From positions 1,922,001 to 1,986,000 of the forward strand of contig NZ_CP121196.1 of the NCBI RefSeq assembly GCF_039994875.1: DNA of 64,000 nucleotides, written 5' to 3'. Below are positions 36,017 through 44,566 of this stretch, one piece after another. A program made the position numbers and the translations under genes. The notes beneath the pieces were generated by a model. The model was given only the letters and a program-made list of their open reading frames with translations. It searched no databases and was not told where the DNA came from. This DNA is from Telmatobacter sp. DSM 110680 (lineage in GTDB: Bacteria; Acidobacteriota; Terriglobia; Terriglobales; Acidobacteriaceae). The first letter of the stretch is position 1, and each line of letters starts with the position of its first letter.

Positions 36017-38274
36017 GCGTTTGCCGGCTCCTCCACTTTTCGCTGAACGCTGAGCTTTACGAACAGATCTTCGGGTAGCAGTGGAGTGGAGTTGAAGTTG
36101 ACGCCCGTTGCATTTCTGATCGCGTTGAGGATTGCCGGTGCCGGCCCGTCGTGAGGCAATTCGCCGATGCCTTTTGCGCCAAATCCGCCGTGCTCAAAGG
36201 GAAGCTCTTCCCAGAATATGTGGATGGGCGGAACGTCTTCCGCGGTCGGCATGATGTAGTTGGTCATCTGATTGTTAGCCATGCGGCCGTTTTGCAGGAT
36301 GACTTTTTCGTAGAGCGCGTAGCCAATGCCCTGTGCGATGCCGCCTTCGATCTGTCCTCCGGCAAGCACCGGATGAATGACGCGGCCCGCCTCCTGCACC
36401 GACCAGAACTCTTCAACTTCCGCGGAGTAAGTGACAGTGTCAACGGCGACCTGTGCTACCTGCACAGACCATGCAAAGGCAGGATAGGCTTCCCCCCGAT
36501 ATTTCTGGTCGTCCCAGAAAATTCCCGGAGGCGCCTCGTAGCGGCAGAGCGAGACAACCTCGCCATGCGTACTCCGCAGCCGTTCGCATGCCGCAAAGAA
36601 TTCGTCGCAGGAGAAATCTTCGCCAAGACCGGCTTGTTCGCGCAGCATTGCAATCAGTTGCAGGCACGACCGCTCTACGATGCGCCCGATCACCATGGCG
36701 GTGCGGGAGGCCACAGTGGGTCCGCTGTTAGGAACAATATTCGTGTCAGGTGGAGCCATCGTCACGTTGAGGTAGTCCAGCCCCAGAGTTTCCGCCGCGA
36801 CTTGCGTGAGCACCGTGTTGGTACCCTGGCCGAACTCTGTGCTCGATACCAGCACGCGCACTTTTCCTTCAGCGGTCACATCGATGCCGGCCAATGAATT
36901 GAGGTAACGCTCGCCCGAACCGGTGAAGCCGGAGCCGTGATAGAACGCGGCAATGCCGATGCCGCGCTTGACGGGACGGTGTGCGTTGTCTCTCGCAAAT
37001 AGCGCCCGCTTGTTGTAGAAGTCGCTTTCGGCGAGGGCGCGATCGAGAAGTTTGTCGAGGAGGACCGGTTCGCGCATCAGTTGCTCGGTGGCGGTCGTAT
37101 CTCCCTGGTGGATGAAATTCTTGCGCCTCAGCTCGATCGGATCCATTCTGATGGTGGCAGCAATCTCTTCCATATGGCGCTCGACGGCGAACACTGTCTG
37201 CGGCGCGCCAAATCCGCGAAACGCTCCGTACGGAACGTTGTTTGTGGCCCACGCATGCGAGAGCACACGAACATTGGGGCAGACGTACGGGCCAGGCGAG
37301 TGCAGCGTCGCCCGCGATAGCACAGTCGATGAAAGCGTCGAGTAGGCGCCCCCGTCAGTGGCGATGTCGATGTCCATCGCGAGGAGTTTGCCATTCTCAT
37401 CGAGTGCAGTGCGATGACGCACACGCGAGGGATGGCGCTTGGTGGTCGCGGCGAGATCTTCGATGCGGTCGTAGACCATCTTCACCGTATGACCGCTCTT
37501 CATCGCCAGCAGGGCGGCGTGAGATGCGAGCACCGAAGGGTAATCTTCCTTTCCACCGAACGCACCGCCGGTCTCAGTCTGGATGACACGGACACGTTCG
37601 GGCGGCAGGTTGAAGACGGCGAGCAGCGATTTGTGCACATAAAAGGGACACTGCAAGGAACCCCAGACCGTGATGCCGTCTTTCGCGCTGTACTCGGCGA
37701 TCACGCCGTTGTTTTCGATGTACAGATGCTCCTGCGCGCCGGTGCGGTACTCTCCTTCGATGATGTGTGCTGCCTTGTCCCAGACCGCGTCGACGTTGCC
37801 TTTTTCGAGCAAAAAGCTTTTGAAGCAGTTGTCGGAACCCCAGATAACCGTCTGCTGTTTTTCACTTTCTTCGATGGTGAAGACCGGCGGCAGTAGATCG
37901 TATTCAACGTGCACGGCATTCACGGCTTCGCGAGCCTTGTGCTTGTCAGGGTGAGCAATCAGCAGGATTGCTTCTTCGCAGTGATTAACCAGCCGATCAG
38001 CAAGGCATGGCTGATCGGCCACGATCATCTGTATTTGATTCTGACCGGGAATATCCGCCGCGCTGACTACAGTAAATTCACTCCAGTTGATCTTGCTATC
38101 AAATGCAACGGAACGAATATGAGCATGCGGAACCGCACTTCGCACCGTCGCTCCGTGCCACATTCCCTCGTGCCGGATATCGTCAATATAGCGCGCTGTG
38201 CCACGCAACTTCTCAACGCCTTCCTTGCGGGGAACGGAGGTGCCGACAACGCGGTTTTTGTTAGATGCGCTCAT
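36013..38274 (-). CDS. xdhA: Xanthine dehydrogenase, molybdopterin-binding subunit
   Basis: 753 residues, molybdenum-hydroxylase large subunit. ETGGAFGGKED and VPYGAFRGFGAPQ hold the Glu and Arg positions that bind purines in xanthine dehydrogenases, and the active-site Glu is in GGFGAKGIGELP near the C-terminus. The Cys-bearing loop of CO dehydrogenase is absent. With uricase, HIU hydrolase and mocA adjacent, xanthine (or hypoxanthine) to urate is the best-supported reaction. It follows the ureidoglycolate amidohydrolase gene by 76 bp, so a separate internal promoter is possible. Confidence 0.93.
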   Translation of the reverse strand: MSASNKNRVVGTSVPRKEGVEKLRGTARYIDDIRHEGMWHGATVRSAVPHAHIRSVAFDSKINWSEFTVVSAADIPGQNQIQMIVADQPCLADRLVNHCEEAILLIAHPDKHKAREAVNAVHVEYDLLPPVFTIEESEKQQTVIWGSDNCFKSFLLEKGNVDAVWDKAAHIIEGEYRTGAQEHLYIENNGVIAEYSAKDGITVWGSLQCPFYVHKSLLAVFNLPPERVRVIQTETGGAFGGKEDYPSVLASHAALLAMKSGHTVKMVYDRIEDLAATTKRHPSRVRHRTALDENGKLLAMDIDIATDGGAYSTLSSTVLSRATLHSPGPYVCPNVRVLSHAWATNNVPYGAFRGFGAPQTVFAVERHMEEIAATIRMDPIELRRKNFIHQGDTTATEQLMREPVLLDKLLDRALAESDFYNKRALFARDNAHRPVKRGIGIAAFYHGSGFTGSGERYLNSLAGIDVTAEGKVRVLVSSTEFGQGTNTVLTQVAAETLGLDYLNVTMAPPDTNIVPNSGPTVASRTAMVIGRIVERSCLQLIAMLREQAGLGEDFSCDEFFAACERLRSTHGEVVSLCRYEAPPGIFWDDQKYRGEAYPAFAWSVQVAQVAVDTVTYSAEVEEFWSVQEAGRVIHPVLAGGQIEGGIAQGIGYALYEKVILQNGRMANNQMTNYIMPTAEDVPPIHIFWEELPFEHGGFGAKGIGELPHDGPAPAILNAIRNATGVNFNSTPLLPEDLFVKLSVQRKVEEPANA

Positions 38275-38350
38275 GGTTGGGGAAGGTCGAAGCGCCGCAC
38301 AGGTTGACGCATAGCATACAACGGGGCGGCCAAGTTTGAAAGCGCCCGCG

Positions 38351-39601
38351 CTACGAGGCCAGGGCTGCCAGAGTGCGTGCGAGCACGTTCACGCCGCTGC
38401 CGATCCACTGGGGTGATGCGTATTCGTCTGGGCGATGACTTACGCCACCGCGGCAAGGAATGAAAAGCATGGCGACCGGAGCAATCCGCGCCATGAAAAG
38501 CGAATCATGATAGGCGCGGCTCACCATCTTCTTGTACGTTTTGCCGGCATCCTTCGCGGCTTGCTCCATGGCTGCGAGGATTGCCGCATCGCAGGTCGCG
38601 GGTGGATCGGCGTTGACCATCTCCGTTTTGATCGCGACTCCACGGCGTTGCGCAAGTTCGGCGCAGGCGGCTTTCAGCGTTTCGATCACGCTATCTCGGC
38701 GCGCAGCATCGATGTCGCGAATGTCGGTTTCGAGCTTTACGCGAGATGGAATGCTATTGACGGCTCCGGGAAACACTTCGCAAACGCCGACGGTACCCAC
38801 GGTATCGATGGCGCCGGTTGACTTGGCGGCTGCCTCGAGGGCGAGCACGAGTTCTGCGGCGGCAGCCAGCGCATCTTTGCGCCCGGGCATCAGTTTTCCA
38901 CCGGCATGGCCGCCTTCTCCTTCGATGAGGATGCGCATGCTGGCCGGTGCCGCAATGTGGGTGACAAGGCCGATATCGAGGCCTTCCTGCTCAAGGATTG
39001 GACCCTGCTCGATGTGAAGTTCGAGGAACTGATGAAAGCGGCCGGCGGAGAGCGTGACGGACTCGAGAAGTCCGGTGAATCCGGCATCAATGCGCAGATC
39101 TTTGAGGCTTCGGCCCTCCTTGTCGCGCAGCGCGACTGCCTGTGCAGGCGTGAGCACGCCAGCCATCATGCGACTCCCAAGGCAGCCGATACCGAACCGC
39201 GTCGGCTCTTCCGCCGTGAAGATGACGAGTTCTATGGAACGGCGCGGCTTGTATCCCAGTTGCTGCAGAACACGGATAGCCTCAAGTCCACCGAGCACTC
39301 CCACACATCCGTCGTACATACCGGCATTGGGAATAGCGTCAATATGCGACCCGGTGCCAATGGGGGGAAGGTCCGGTTCCGTGCCCTGCCAACGGGCAAA
39401 GGTGTTGCCGATGGCATCTTCGTGTATGTCAAGCCCTGCACCTTGGCACAGGCTTTTTACGTAAGCACGGGCACGCTGGTCAGCTTCGCTGAAGACGACG
39501 CGGGTGACGACTGGAGGCTCCGCAGCGGAGATTTGCGCCAACGCGTTGAGTTCGGCGATGAGCCGGTCGATGGAGAGGGAGGCGCGCATCTCCATGGTCA
39601 T
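38351..39601 (-). CDS. Ureidoglycolate amidohydrolase (plant UAH-like, M20 family)
   Basis: 416 residues from ATG 39601 (4-bp overlap with the upstream gene); the long open extension to 39730 is rejected. M20 metal-site features include TGSHIDAIPNAGMYDG, FTAEEPTRFGIGCLGSR and ELHIEQGPILEQEGLDIG. The late block SRAYHDSLFMARIAP, followed by MLFIPC and SHRPDEYASP, is the form I recall from plant ureidoglycolate amidohydrolase rather than allantoate or carbamoyl-amino-acid hydrolases. It would convert S-ureidoglycolate to glyoxylate, CO2 and two ammonia. Position directly after the ureidoglycine aminohydrolase supports this. Confidence 0.88.
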   Translation of the reverse strand: MTMEMRASLSIDRLIAELNALAQISAAEPPVVTRVVFSEADQRARAYVKSLCQGAGLDIHEDAIGNTFARWQGTEPDLPPIGTGSHIDAIPNAGMYDGCVGVLGGLEAIRVLQQLGYKPRRSIELVIFTAEEPTRFGIGCLGSRMMAGVLTPAQAVALRDKEGRSLKDLRIDAGFTGLLESVTLSAGRFHQFLELHIEQGPILEQEGLDIGLVTHIAAPASMRILIEGEGGHAGGKLMPGRKDALAAAAELVLALEAAAKSTGAIDTVGTVGVCEVFPGAVNSIPSRVKLETDIRDIDAARRDSVIETLKAACAELAQRRGVAIKTEMVNADPPATCDAAILAAMEQAAKDAGKTYKKMVSRAYHDSLFMARIAPVAMLFIPCRGGVSHRPDEYASPQWIGSGVNVLARTLAALAS

Positions 39602-40335
39602 GCTCCAAGCGGGTGGCGTCGCCAATCTTTGTAGATGAGATACTTCGCAGGCTTCTTCCCGATCGCTCCAAACCACTGCGGGCAATACGGCGCCATCCAG
39701 ATGAAATCGCCGGCCTCGACGGGATACCATGAATCGCCGAGTTTGTAGATGCCGCCGCCTTCAAGCATCAAAAGACCGTGTTCCATCACGTGGACCTCGA
39801 CCATGCTGAGGCCGGCTCCGGGATCGTAAGTCATGGTATTGACCGCGAAGTCGTACTCGTCGGTGTTTGGCAGGAGAGAGCGGACTCGCAAAGAGGAGTC
39901 ACCCATCAGCGGGACTTCGGCAACAGAGGTTTCATTGCCGATGACGATCGCCGCGGCAGGGCCGTCGGCAATGGGTGCGTAAATCTTCTCAATCAAGGCC
40001 GCTTTCGCGGCTTCCATGGCAGTGAATGAGTGATCGGTGCCGGCGGGCAGAAATGCGAATCCACCGGGTCCAAGAGGGTGCCGGTCCCCGGCAATCACCA
40101 GGTCAAGTTCGCCCTCGAGCACGTAAATGAAACGCTGTCCTGAAGCGGCCACAAGAGTTCCTCCAGCGGAAAACTCAGCAGTCATCTGCGTGAAGTTAGC
40201 GCCCAGTTGTGGGCTCGCGTGAACGATGAAATCGACTCCGTTTGCGCCCGGAAGTGGTATGCGTACAAAGGTGTCTGGAGTCTGCAGAAGATGATCGTGC
40301 TTCAGGCTGCTTCGGGTTGCTCCCAGGTGATGCAA
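39598..40335 (-). CDS. allE: (S)-ureidoglycine aminohydrolase (bicupin, AllE/YlbA)
   Basis: 245 residues, two cupin domains (about 45-125 and 160-235). TTG start with AGAGG 7-8 nt upstream. The second cupin has the Mn-binding and substrate region MVEVHVMEHGLLMLEGGGIY followed by KLGDSWYPVEAGDFIWMAPY and CPQWFGAIGK, typical for ureidoglycine aminohydrolase. It releases ammonia from S-ureidoglycine, giving S-ureidoglycolate. It stands between the allantoate and ureidoglycolate hydrolases in pathway order. Confidence 0.93.
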   Translation of the reverse strand: MHHLGATRSSLKHDHLLQTPDTFVRIPLPGANGVDFIVHASPQLGANFTQMTAEFSAGGTLVAASGQRFIYVLEGELDLVIAGDRHPLGPGGFAFLPAGTDHSFTAMEAAKAALIEKIYAPIADGPAAAIVIGNETSVAEVPLMGDSSLRVRSLLPNTDEYDFAVNTMTYDPGAGLSMVEVHVMEHGLLMLEGGGIYKLGDSWYPVEAGDFIWMAPYCPQWFGAIGKKPAKYLIYKDWRRHPLGA

Positions 40336-40368
40336 TCGTGGACCTCTCGCGTATTGCGTTTTCCGATT

Positions 40369-41595
40369 CTAACCAACCGCAGCGGAAAGCCGTTGCAGGA
40401 ATTTTTCGCCGACGCGCACCGCTGCTTCCACATCTTCTTCGCGGACAGATTCACCGGGATGATGGCTGACGCCGCCGGGGGTGCGGAGAAAAAGCATCGC
40501 GGTAGGCATGCGGCGCGCCATGATCATCGCATCGTGGCCGGCACCGCTGGGCATAGATTTGGCGGGGAAACCAGCGGCCTCGATCGCGTCGGTCATGAAC
40601 GCAGTAAGTCGCTCATCCATGGGAACGGAGGGCTCATCCATCTTTTTGTTCCATTCAAGCTTCAGCCCCCGACGCGTCGCGATTGCGTCGGCGTGTTTGA
40701 GCAGGTCGTCGACAGCAGTGCGACGAGTGCCATCGTGCACATGGCGAACGTCAAGGCTGAGATCGACAGAACCTGCAACCACGTTTCCGGCATTCGGATG
40801 CACTTCCATTTTGCCAACAGTGGCTACAAGGCCGTCGGTTTCGACGGCGAGCATTTCGACTTTGCTGATCCATTCGGCCGAGGCGGCGACGGCATCACGG
40901 CGCAGGCGCATCGGAGTAGTGCCTGCGTGGTTGGCGTGGCCGGTAACCCTGAGATCGAGACGGGTCTGGCCGACGATGCTGGTAACCGCGGCCACACTGA
41001 GGCCTTCAGCTTCGAGTACCGGCCCCTGTTCGATATGAATTTCTACGAAACCCACGGCATCGGCGTCGGCGGCTGCTTCTTCGAGTCTGCCTAAATCGAT
41101 GCCGAAGTTTTCGATTGCCTGCTTGATGGTTGTGCCATTGGCATCTTTGAGCGCGAACATCGAGGGATCAAATCGACCCGCGACAGCGCGGCTGCCTATA
41201 AAGGGGAAGGAGAATCGAACTCCTTCTTCCTCAGAGAATGCGATGACTTCAATGTCGATAGGAAGTTTCAGCCTTTTCGCAGACTCGACCAATTCAAGCG
41301 CAAGCACGACCCCAAGGACGCCGTCGAATGGCCCACCGTCGGGCACCGTGTCGATATGTGAACCGAGAATTAGACGCTTGCTCGATAAGCCAGAGGAGGA
41401 CGTCCAGAGGCCGCGAAGATTACCCACGGCATCCACCAACACGTCCATGCCGAGGCTCTGCATGCGCGTGCGCAGATGATGATGAACTTGATGAAACGGT
41501 GCGGTGAGAAAACGGCGGGTGGTCCGGCCGGGCTCTTCGCTCATTGTCGCAATGAGCCTGCATTCCTCAATGGCTCGCTCCGCGCGCTCGCTCAC
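40369..41595 (-). CDS. allC: Allantoate amidohydrolase (M20 family)
   Basis: 408 residues, GTG start overlapping the allantoinase stop (GTGA). Binuclear metal-site features: LGSHIDTVPDGGPFDGVLG, FSEEEGVRFSFPFIGSRAV, EIHIEQGPVLEAEGL and the late MPSGAGHDAMIMARRMPTAM with GGVSHHPGE. It differs from its paralog two genes downstream in this last block (GAGHDAM versus RAYHDSL), as allantoate and ureidoglycolate hydrolases do. It turns allantoate into S-ureidoglycine, ammonia and CO2. Confidence 0.9.
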   Translation of the reverse strand: MSERAERAIEECRLIATMSEEPGRTTRRFLTAPFHQVHHHLRTRMQSLGMDVLVDAVGNLRGLWTSSSGLSSKRLILGSHIDTVPDGGPFDGVLGVVLALELVESAKRLKLPIDIEVIAFSEEEGVRFSFPFIGSRAVAGRFDPSMFALKDANGTTIKQAIENFGIDLGRLEEAAADADAVGFVEIHIEQGPVLEAEGLSVAAVTSIVGQTRLDLRVTGHANHAGTTPMRLRRDAVAASAEWISKVEMLAVETDGLVATVGKMEVHPNAGNVVAGSVDLSLDVRHVHDGTRRTAVDDLLKHADAIATRRGLKLEWNKKMDEPSVPMDERLTAFMTDAIEAAGFPAKSMPSGAGHDAMIMARRMPTAMLFLRTPGGVSHHPGESVREEDVEAAVRVGEKFLQRLSAAVG

Positions 41596-42950
41596 GTGCG
41601 CACCATCTCTCGTCCCCGCGCATCGCCCTGGAATTGTCCGTCCGAAAAGACTTGCTCGCCGCGTAACCAGGTTTCCTGCACGCGACCCCGCAACTTCGCA
41701 CCAAGATAAGGAGAGAGCTTGTGGCGGAAGTGCAGGTCACTTTCAGTGACGGTCCACGAAATGTGAGGATCGAAGACAGCGATGTCGGCGTCAACGCCGA
41801 CTGCGATTGATCCCTTTCTGTTGAGCAGTCCGGCGAGTCGCGCTGGTCGCGCTGCCATCCACTTTGCAACTCGGGTAGCGGCATCTTCAGTGCTCAAGCC
41901 GCGTTGGCGCATAACGGTCCACAGCACCGGGAGAGCAAGTCCGAGGCTTGCAATTCCACCCCAGGCCACGTCCCAGCGCCCCGCGTCGCGACGCTTCATC
42001 GCAGGCGGACAAGGCGAGTGGTCGGTGGCGACGAGATCGATCAATCCGGATTCAAGGGCTGCCCAAAGTTGCTGGCAATTGGCTTCATCGCGAATCGGTG
42101 GCGCGCATTTGAATTCGGTCGCGCCATCCCGAATTTGCTCGGCAGCGAGAGCAAGATAGTGCACACAAGTCTCCACCGTGATCGGAACGCCGTGATTTCG
42201 CGCCTCCGCCAGCATCGGCAGAGCCTTGGCGCTGGAAAGATGCACTATGTGGATGGGCGTCTGATATTCCTGCGCCAGACGGATAAGATGACGGATTGCC
42301 TCGACCTCGGCCGCATCGGGACGCGACGCCAGGTAGGTTGAATACCTCTGCCAATTCGCATCTTTGAGCGCTCTGGTCGCCTCTTCGACAGGTTCGGCAA
42401 CTTCAGCGTGAACCAGCAGCGGCAACCCCGTGCCGCGCAGCTTATCGAGAGCCCGTCGCATAGCGTTCTCGTCCACCCACGCGAAGCTGTCGATTCCGGA
42501 GTCGATCATGAAACATTTGAATCCCGGCACGCCGGTCTGTGCCAGCGCCGGAATCTCATCAGCGTTGCCCTTAACTACGCCTCCCCATGCAGCCCAGTCG
42601 ACCCAGGCTCGGGCGCTCGCCGCGCGGCGTTTCACCGCGAGGGCTTCAACAGTTACGGTTTCGGGAACGCAGTTAAGCGGCATGTCGACAAGGGTGGTGA
42701 CGCCGCCGGAGGCTGCTGCCCGAGTTGCCGTGTCGAAGCCTTCCCAGTCGCGACCGGGATCGTTGATATGCACATGCGAGTCGACCAGACCGGGAAGAAG
42801 AAGAAGGTCGCCGAAGTCGTGGAGGTCTTCGCTCTGCCGAACCTCGTGCCAGGCGCGGATAGCCGCAATTTTCTCGCCATCGATGATTACGGTGGCGGGT
42901 GTGAGGCCTTCGGCCGTCAGGACACGAGTTGAGCGTAAGGCCTGTGCCAT
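41592..42950 (-). CDS. allB: Allantoinase
   Basis: 452 residues, cyclic-amidohydrolase family. Metal ligands are visible in PGLVDSHVHINDPGRDWEG, the carboxylated-Lys region GVPGFKCFMIDSG, PLLVHAEVAEPV, IHIVHLSSAKALP and LVATDHSPCPPAMK. It opens S-allantoin to allantoate. It is first in the minus-strand purine run and diverges from guanine deaminase with only 43 bp between the start codons. Confidence 0.95.
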   Translation of the reverse strand: MAQALRSTRVLTAEGLTPATVIIDGEKIAAIRAWHEVRQSEDLHDFGDLLLLPGLVDSHVHINDPGRDWEGFDTATRAAASGGVTTLVDMPLNCVPETVTVEALAVKRRAASARAWVDWAAWGGVVKGNADEIPALAQTGVPGFKCFMIDSGIDSFAWVDENAMRRALDKLRGTGLPLLVHAEVAEPVEEATRALKDANWQRYSTYLASRPDAAEVEAIRHLIRLAQEYQTPIHIVHLSSAKALPMLAEARNHGVPITVETCVHYLALAAEQIRDGATEFKCAPPIRDEANCQQLWAALESGLIDLVATDHSPCPPAMKRRDAGRWDVAWGGIASLGLALPVLWTVMRQRGLSTEDAATRVAKWMAARPARLAGLLNRKGSIAVGVDADIAVFDPHISWTVTESDLHFRHKLSPYLGAKLRGRVQETWLRGEQVFSDGQFQGDARGREMVRT

Positions 42951-42993
42951 ACTGTGTTTACTTTACCTTCGTGGACTATAAAGGCAAGCACCC
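42951..42993. promoter_or_regulatory. 43-bp divergent control region between allB and guaD
   Basis: Two divergent genes of one pathway are separated by 43 bp, so their promoters must overlap or extend into coding sequence. TATAAA (42977-42982) faces guaD, with TTTACT (42957-42962) at a short 14-bp spacing. Neither gene has a clear Shine-Dalgarno, so leaderless transcripts are possible. Weak assignment. Confidence 0.3.
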
Positions 42994-43473
42994 ATGGAGC
43001 CTCAGCCCAATCTGGATTTTCTGCGCCGTGCCATCGCGCTCGCCACCCAGAATGTGACCTCTGGAAGGGGGGGACCCTTTGCCGCGCTGATTGCGCGCGA
43101 TGGCCAAATCGTTGCGGAGGGTGTCAACACGGTGACAGCCACGAACGATCCGACGGCGCATGGCGAGGTAACGGCGATCCGCGCGGCGTGCAAGGCAATG
43201 GGCACGTTCTCTCTGGCAGGATGCGAACTCTATACCAGTTGCGAGCCCTGCCCCATGTGTCTGGCGGCGTCGCACTGGGCGCGGCTCGATGCGGTCTTCT
43301 ATGGCTCCAGCGCGGAAGATGCAGCCAAGGCGGGCTTCGACGATGCCTTTCTTTACGAGGAGTTCCGCAAAGATCCCGCGAGCCGGTCGCTTCCCGCCGT
43401 GCAGGCGCTTCGCGATGAGGCTTGGTCGAGCTTTGCCGCCTGGATCGCTTCACCCAACAAAATCGCCTATTGA
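42994..43473 (+). CDS. guaD: Guanine deaminase (cytidine-deaminase fold)
   Basis: 159 residues. Zn ligands in NDPTAHGEVTAIRAACKAMG and TSCEPCPMCLAASHWARLD; the closing FDDAFLYEEFRKDP matches bacillary GuaD, which has a swapped C-terminal tail. The usual HAE reads HGE here, keeping the Zn His and catalytic Glu. It produces xanthine, the substrate of the xanthine dehydrogenase encoded on the other strand. The pyrimidine genes follow after 126 bp. Confidence 0.92.
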   Translation: MEPQPNLDFLRRAIALATQNVTSGRGGPFAALIARDGQIVAEGVNTVTATNDPTAHGEVTAIRAACKAMGTFSLAGCELYTSCEPCPMCLAASHWARLDAVFYGSSAEDAAKAGFDDAFLYEEFRKDPASRSLPAVQALRDEAWSSFAAWIASPNKIAY

Positions 43474-43518
43474 TTGGCTGGAATTCGCTGAGCCAAAACA
43501 ATTTCCGTCTTGTGCTGC

Positions 43519-43536
43519 GGCAACATAGCCGTTGCC
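43519..43536. repeat. Inverted repeat between guaD and the pyrimidine genes
   Basis: GGCAAC (43519-43524) and GTTGCC (43531-43536), 6-nt spacer, 64 bp before the amidohydrolase start. No T-run, so it is an operator or weak hairpin candidate only. Confidence 0.3.
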
Positions 43537-43599
43537 CATTGCGAGGCGCATACGATAACGTCTAATACTCGTAAAGTTTGCTGATGGGGTAGCCGCCGA

Positions 43600-44469
43600 A
43601 TGCCGCGCGTAGTCCGATGTTCCATCATCCAGGCTTCCAATGCCGTAGCCGCGACTGAGCCGCTGGCGACGCAAAAGAAAGCGATGATCGACAAGCACCT
43701 GGGGCTGATTCGGAAGGCTGCCAGTGACGGGGCGCAGATCGTCTGCCTGCAGGAGATCTTCAACGGCCCTTATTTTTGTGCAGAGCAATCGCCGAAGTGG
43801 TATGAGACCACCGAGTCGGTACCCGATGGCCCCACCGTGAAATTGATGCAGGACCTCGCCAGGGAACTGCATATCGCGATGGTGGTTCCGGTCTACGAGG
43901 TAGAGCAGGAAGGGATCTTCTACAACACTGCCGCCGTGCTGAAAAACGACGGGACATACCTGGGAAAATATCGCAAAACTCACATTCCCCACGTCGCGCC
44001 CGGTTTCTGGGAGAAGTTCTATTTCCGCCCGGGCAATCTCGGCTACCCGGTATTCGACCTCGGTTTCGCGAAGATCGGAATCTATATCTGCTACGACCGG
44101 CATTTCCCCGAAGGTGCTCGCTGCCTGGGCCTCAATGGCGCAGAGATTGTTTTTAACCCGTCCGCAACTGTCGCGGGGCTAAGCGAGTACCTCTGGAAAC
44201 TTGAGCAACCGGCGCACGCCGCCGCCAATGGATACTTTATAGCTGCTATCAATCGCGTCGGTACAGAAGCCCCGTGGAACATCGGCGAGTTCTATGGTTC
44301 CAGCTATTTCGCCGACCCCCGTGGCCAAATAGTCGCCCAGGCTTCGCGCGATAAAGACGAGGTGCTGACCGCCGATCTCGATCTTGAAGAGATCGCGGAA
44401 GTGCGCAGGACTTGGCAATTCTTCCGCGACCGCCGGCCTGATATGTACGGGCCGCTGGTTGCGTCTTGA
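43600..44469 (+). CDS. Beta-ureidopropionase-like carbon-nitrogen hydrolase
   Basis: 289 residues, nitrilase superfamily. Catalytic triad: Glu in QIVCLQEIFNGPYF, Lys in GKYRKTHIPH and Cys in IGIYICYDRHFPEGARCLGL, with further matches at FNPSATVAGLSEYLWKLEQ. N-carbamyl-beta-alanine amidohydrolase is the best reading because preT, preA and dihydropyrimidinase follow on the same strand. It would release beta-alanine (or beta-aminoisobutyrate), CO2 and ammonia, the last step of reductive pyrimidine breakdown. Confidence 0.9.
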   Translation: MPRVVRCSIIQASNAVAATEPLATQKKAMIDKHLGLIRKAASDGAQIVCLQEIFNGPYFCAEQSPKWYETTESVPDGPTVKLMQDLARELHIAMVVPVYEVEQEGIFYNTAAVLKNDGTYLGKYRKTHIPHVAPGFWEKFYFRPGNLGYPVFDLGFAKIGIYICYDRHFPEGARCLGLNGAEIVFNPSATVAGLSEYLWKLEQPAHAAANGYFIAAINRVGTEAPWNIGEFYGSSYFADPRGQIVAQASRDKDEVLTADLDLEEIAEVRRTWQFFRDRRPDMYGPLVAS

Positions 44470-44566
44470 CGGAACCTGGCGCTATGAACCTTCGTCAATT
44501 CCTATGAAGGAAAGGCAAGATAGCCCAGAAAGACAGCAGAGAACAAAGATGCTTCCCGAGGTCTCC

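Noticed and set aside
40207..41094. 295-residue plus-strand open frame
   Set aside because: Antisense to allC and the allE start; composition is that of a mirror frame.
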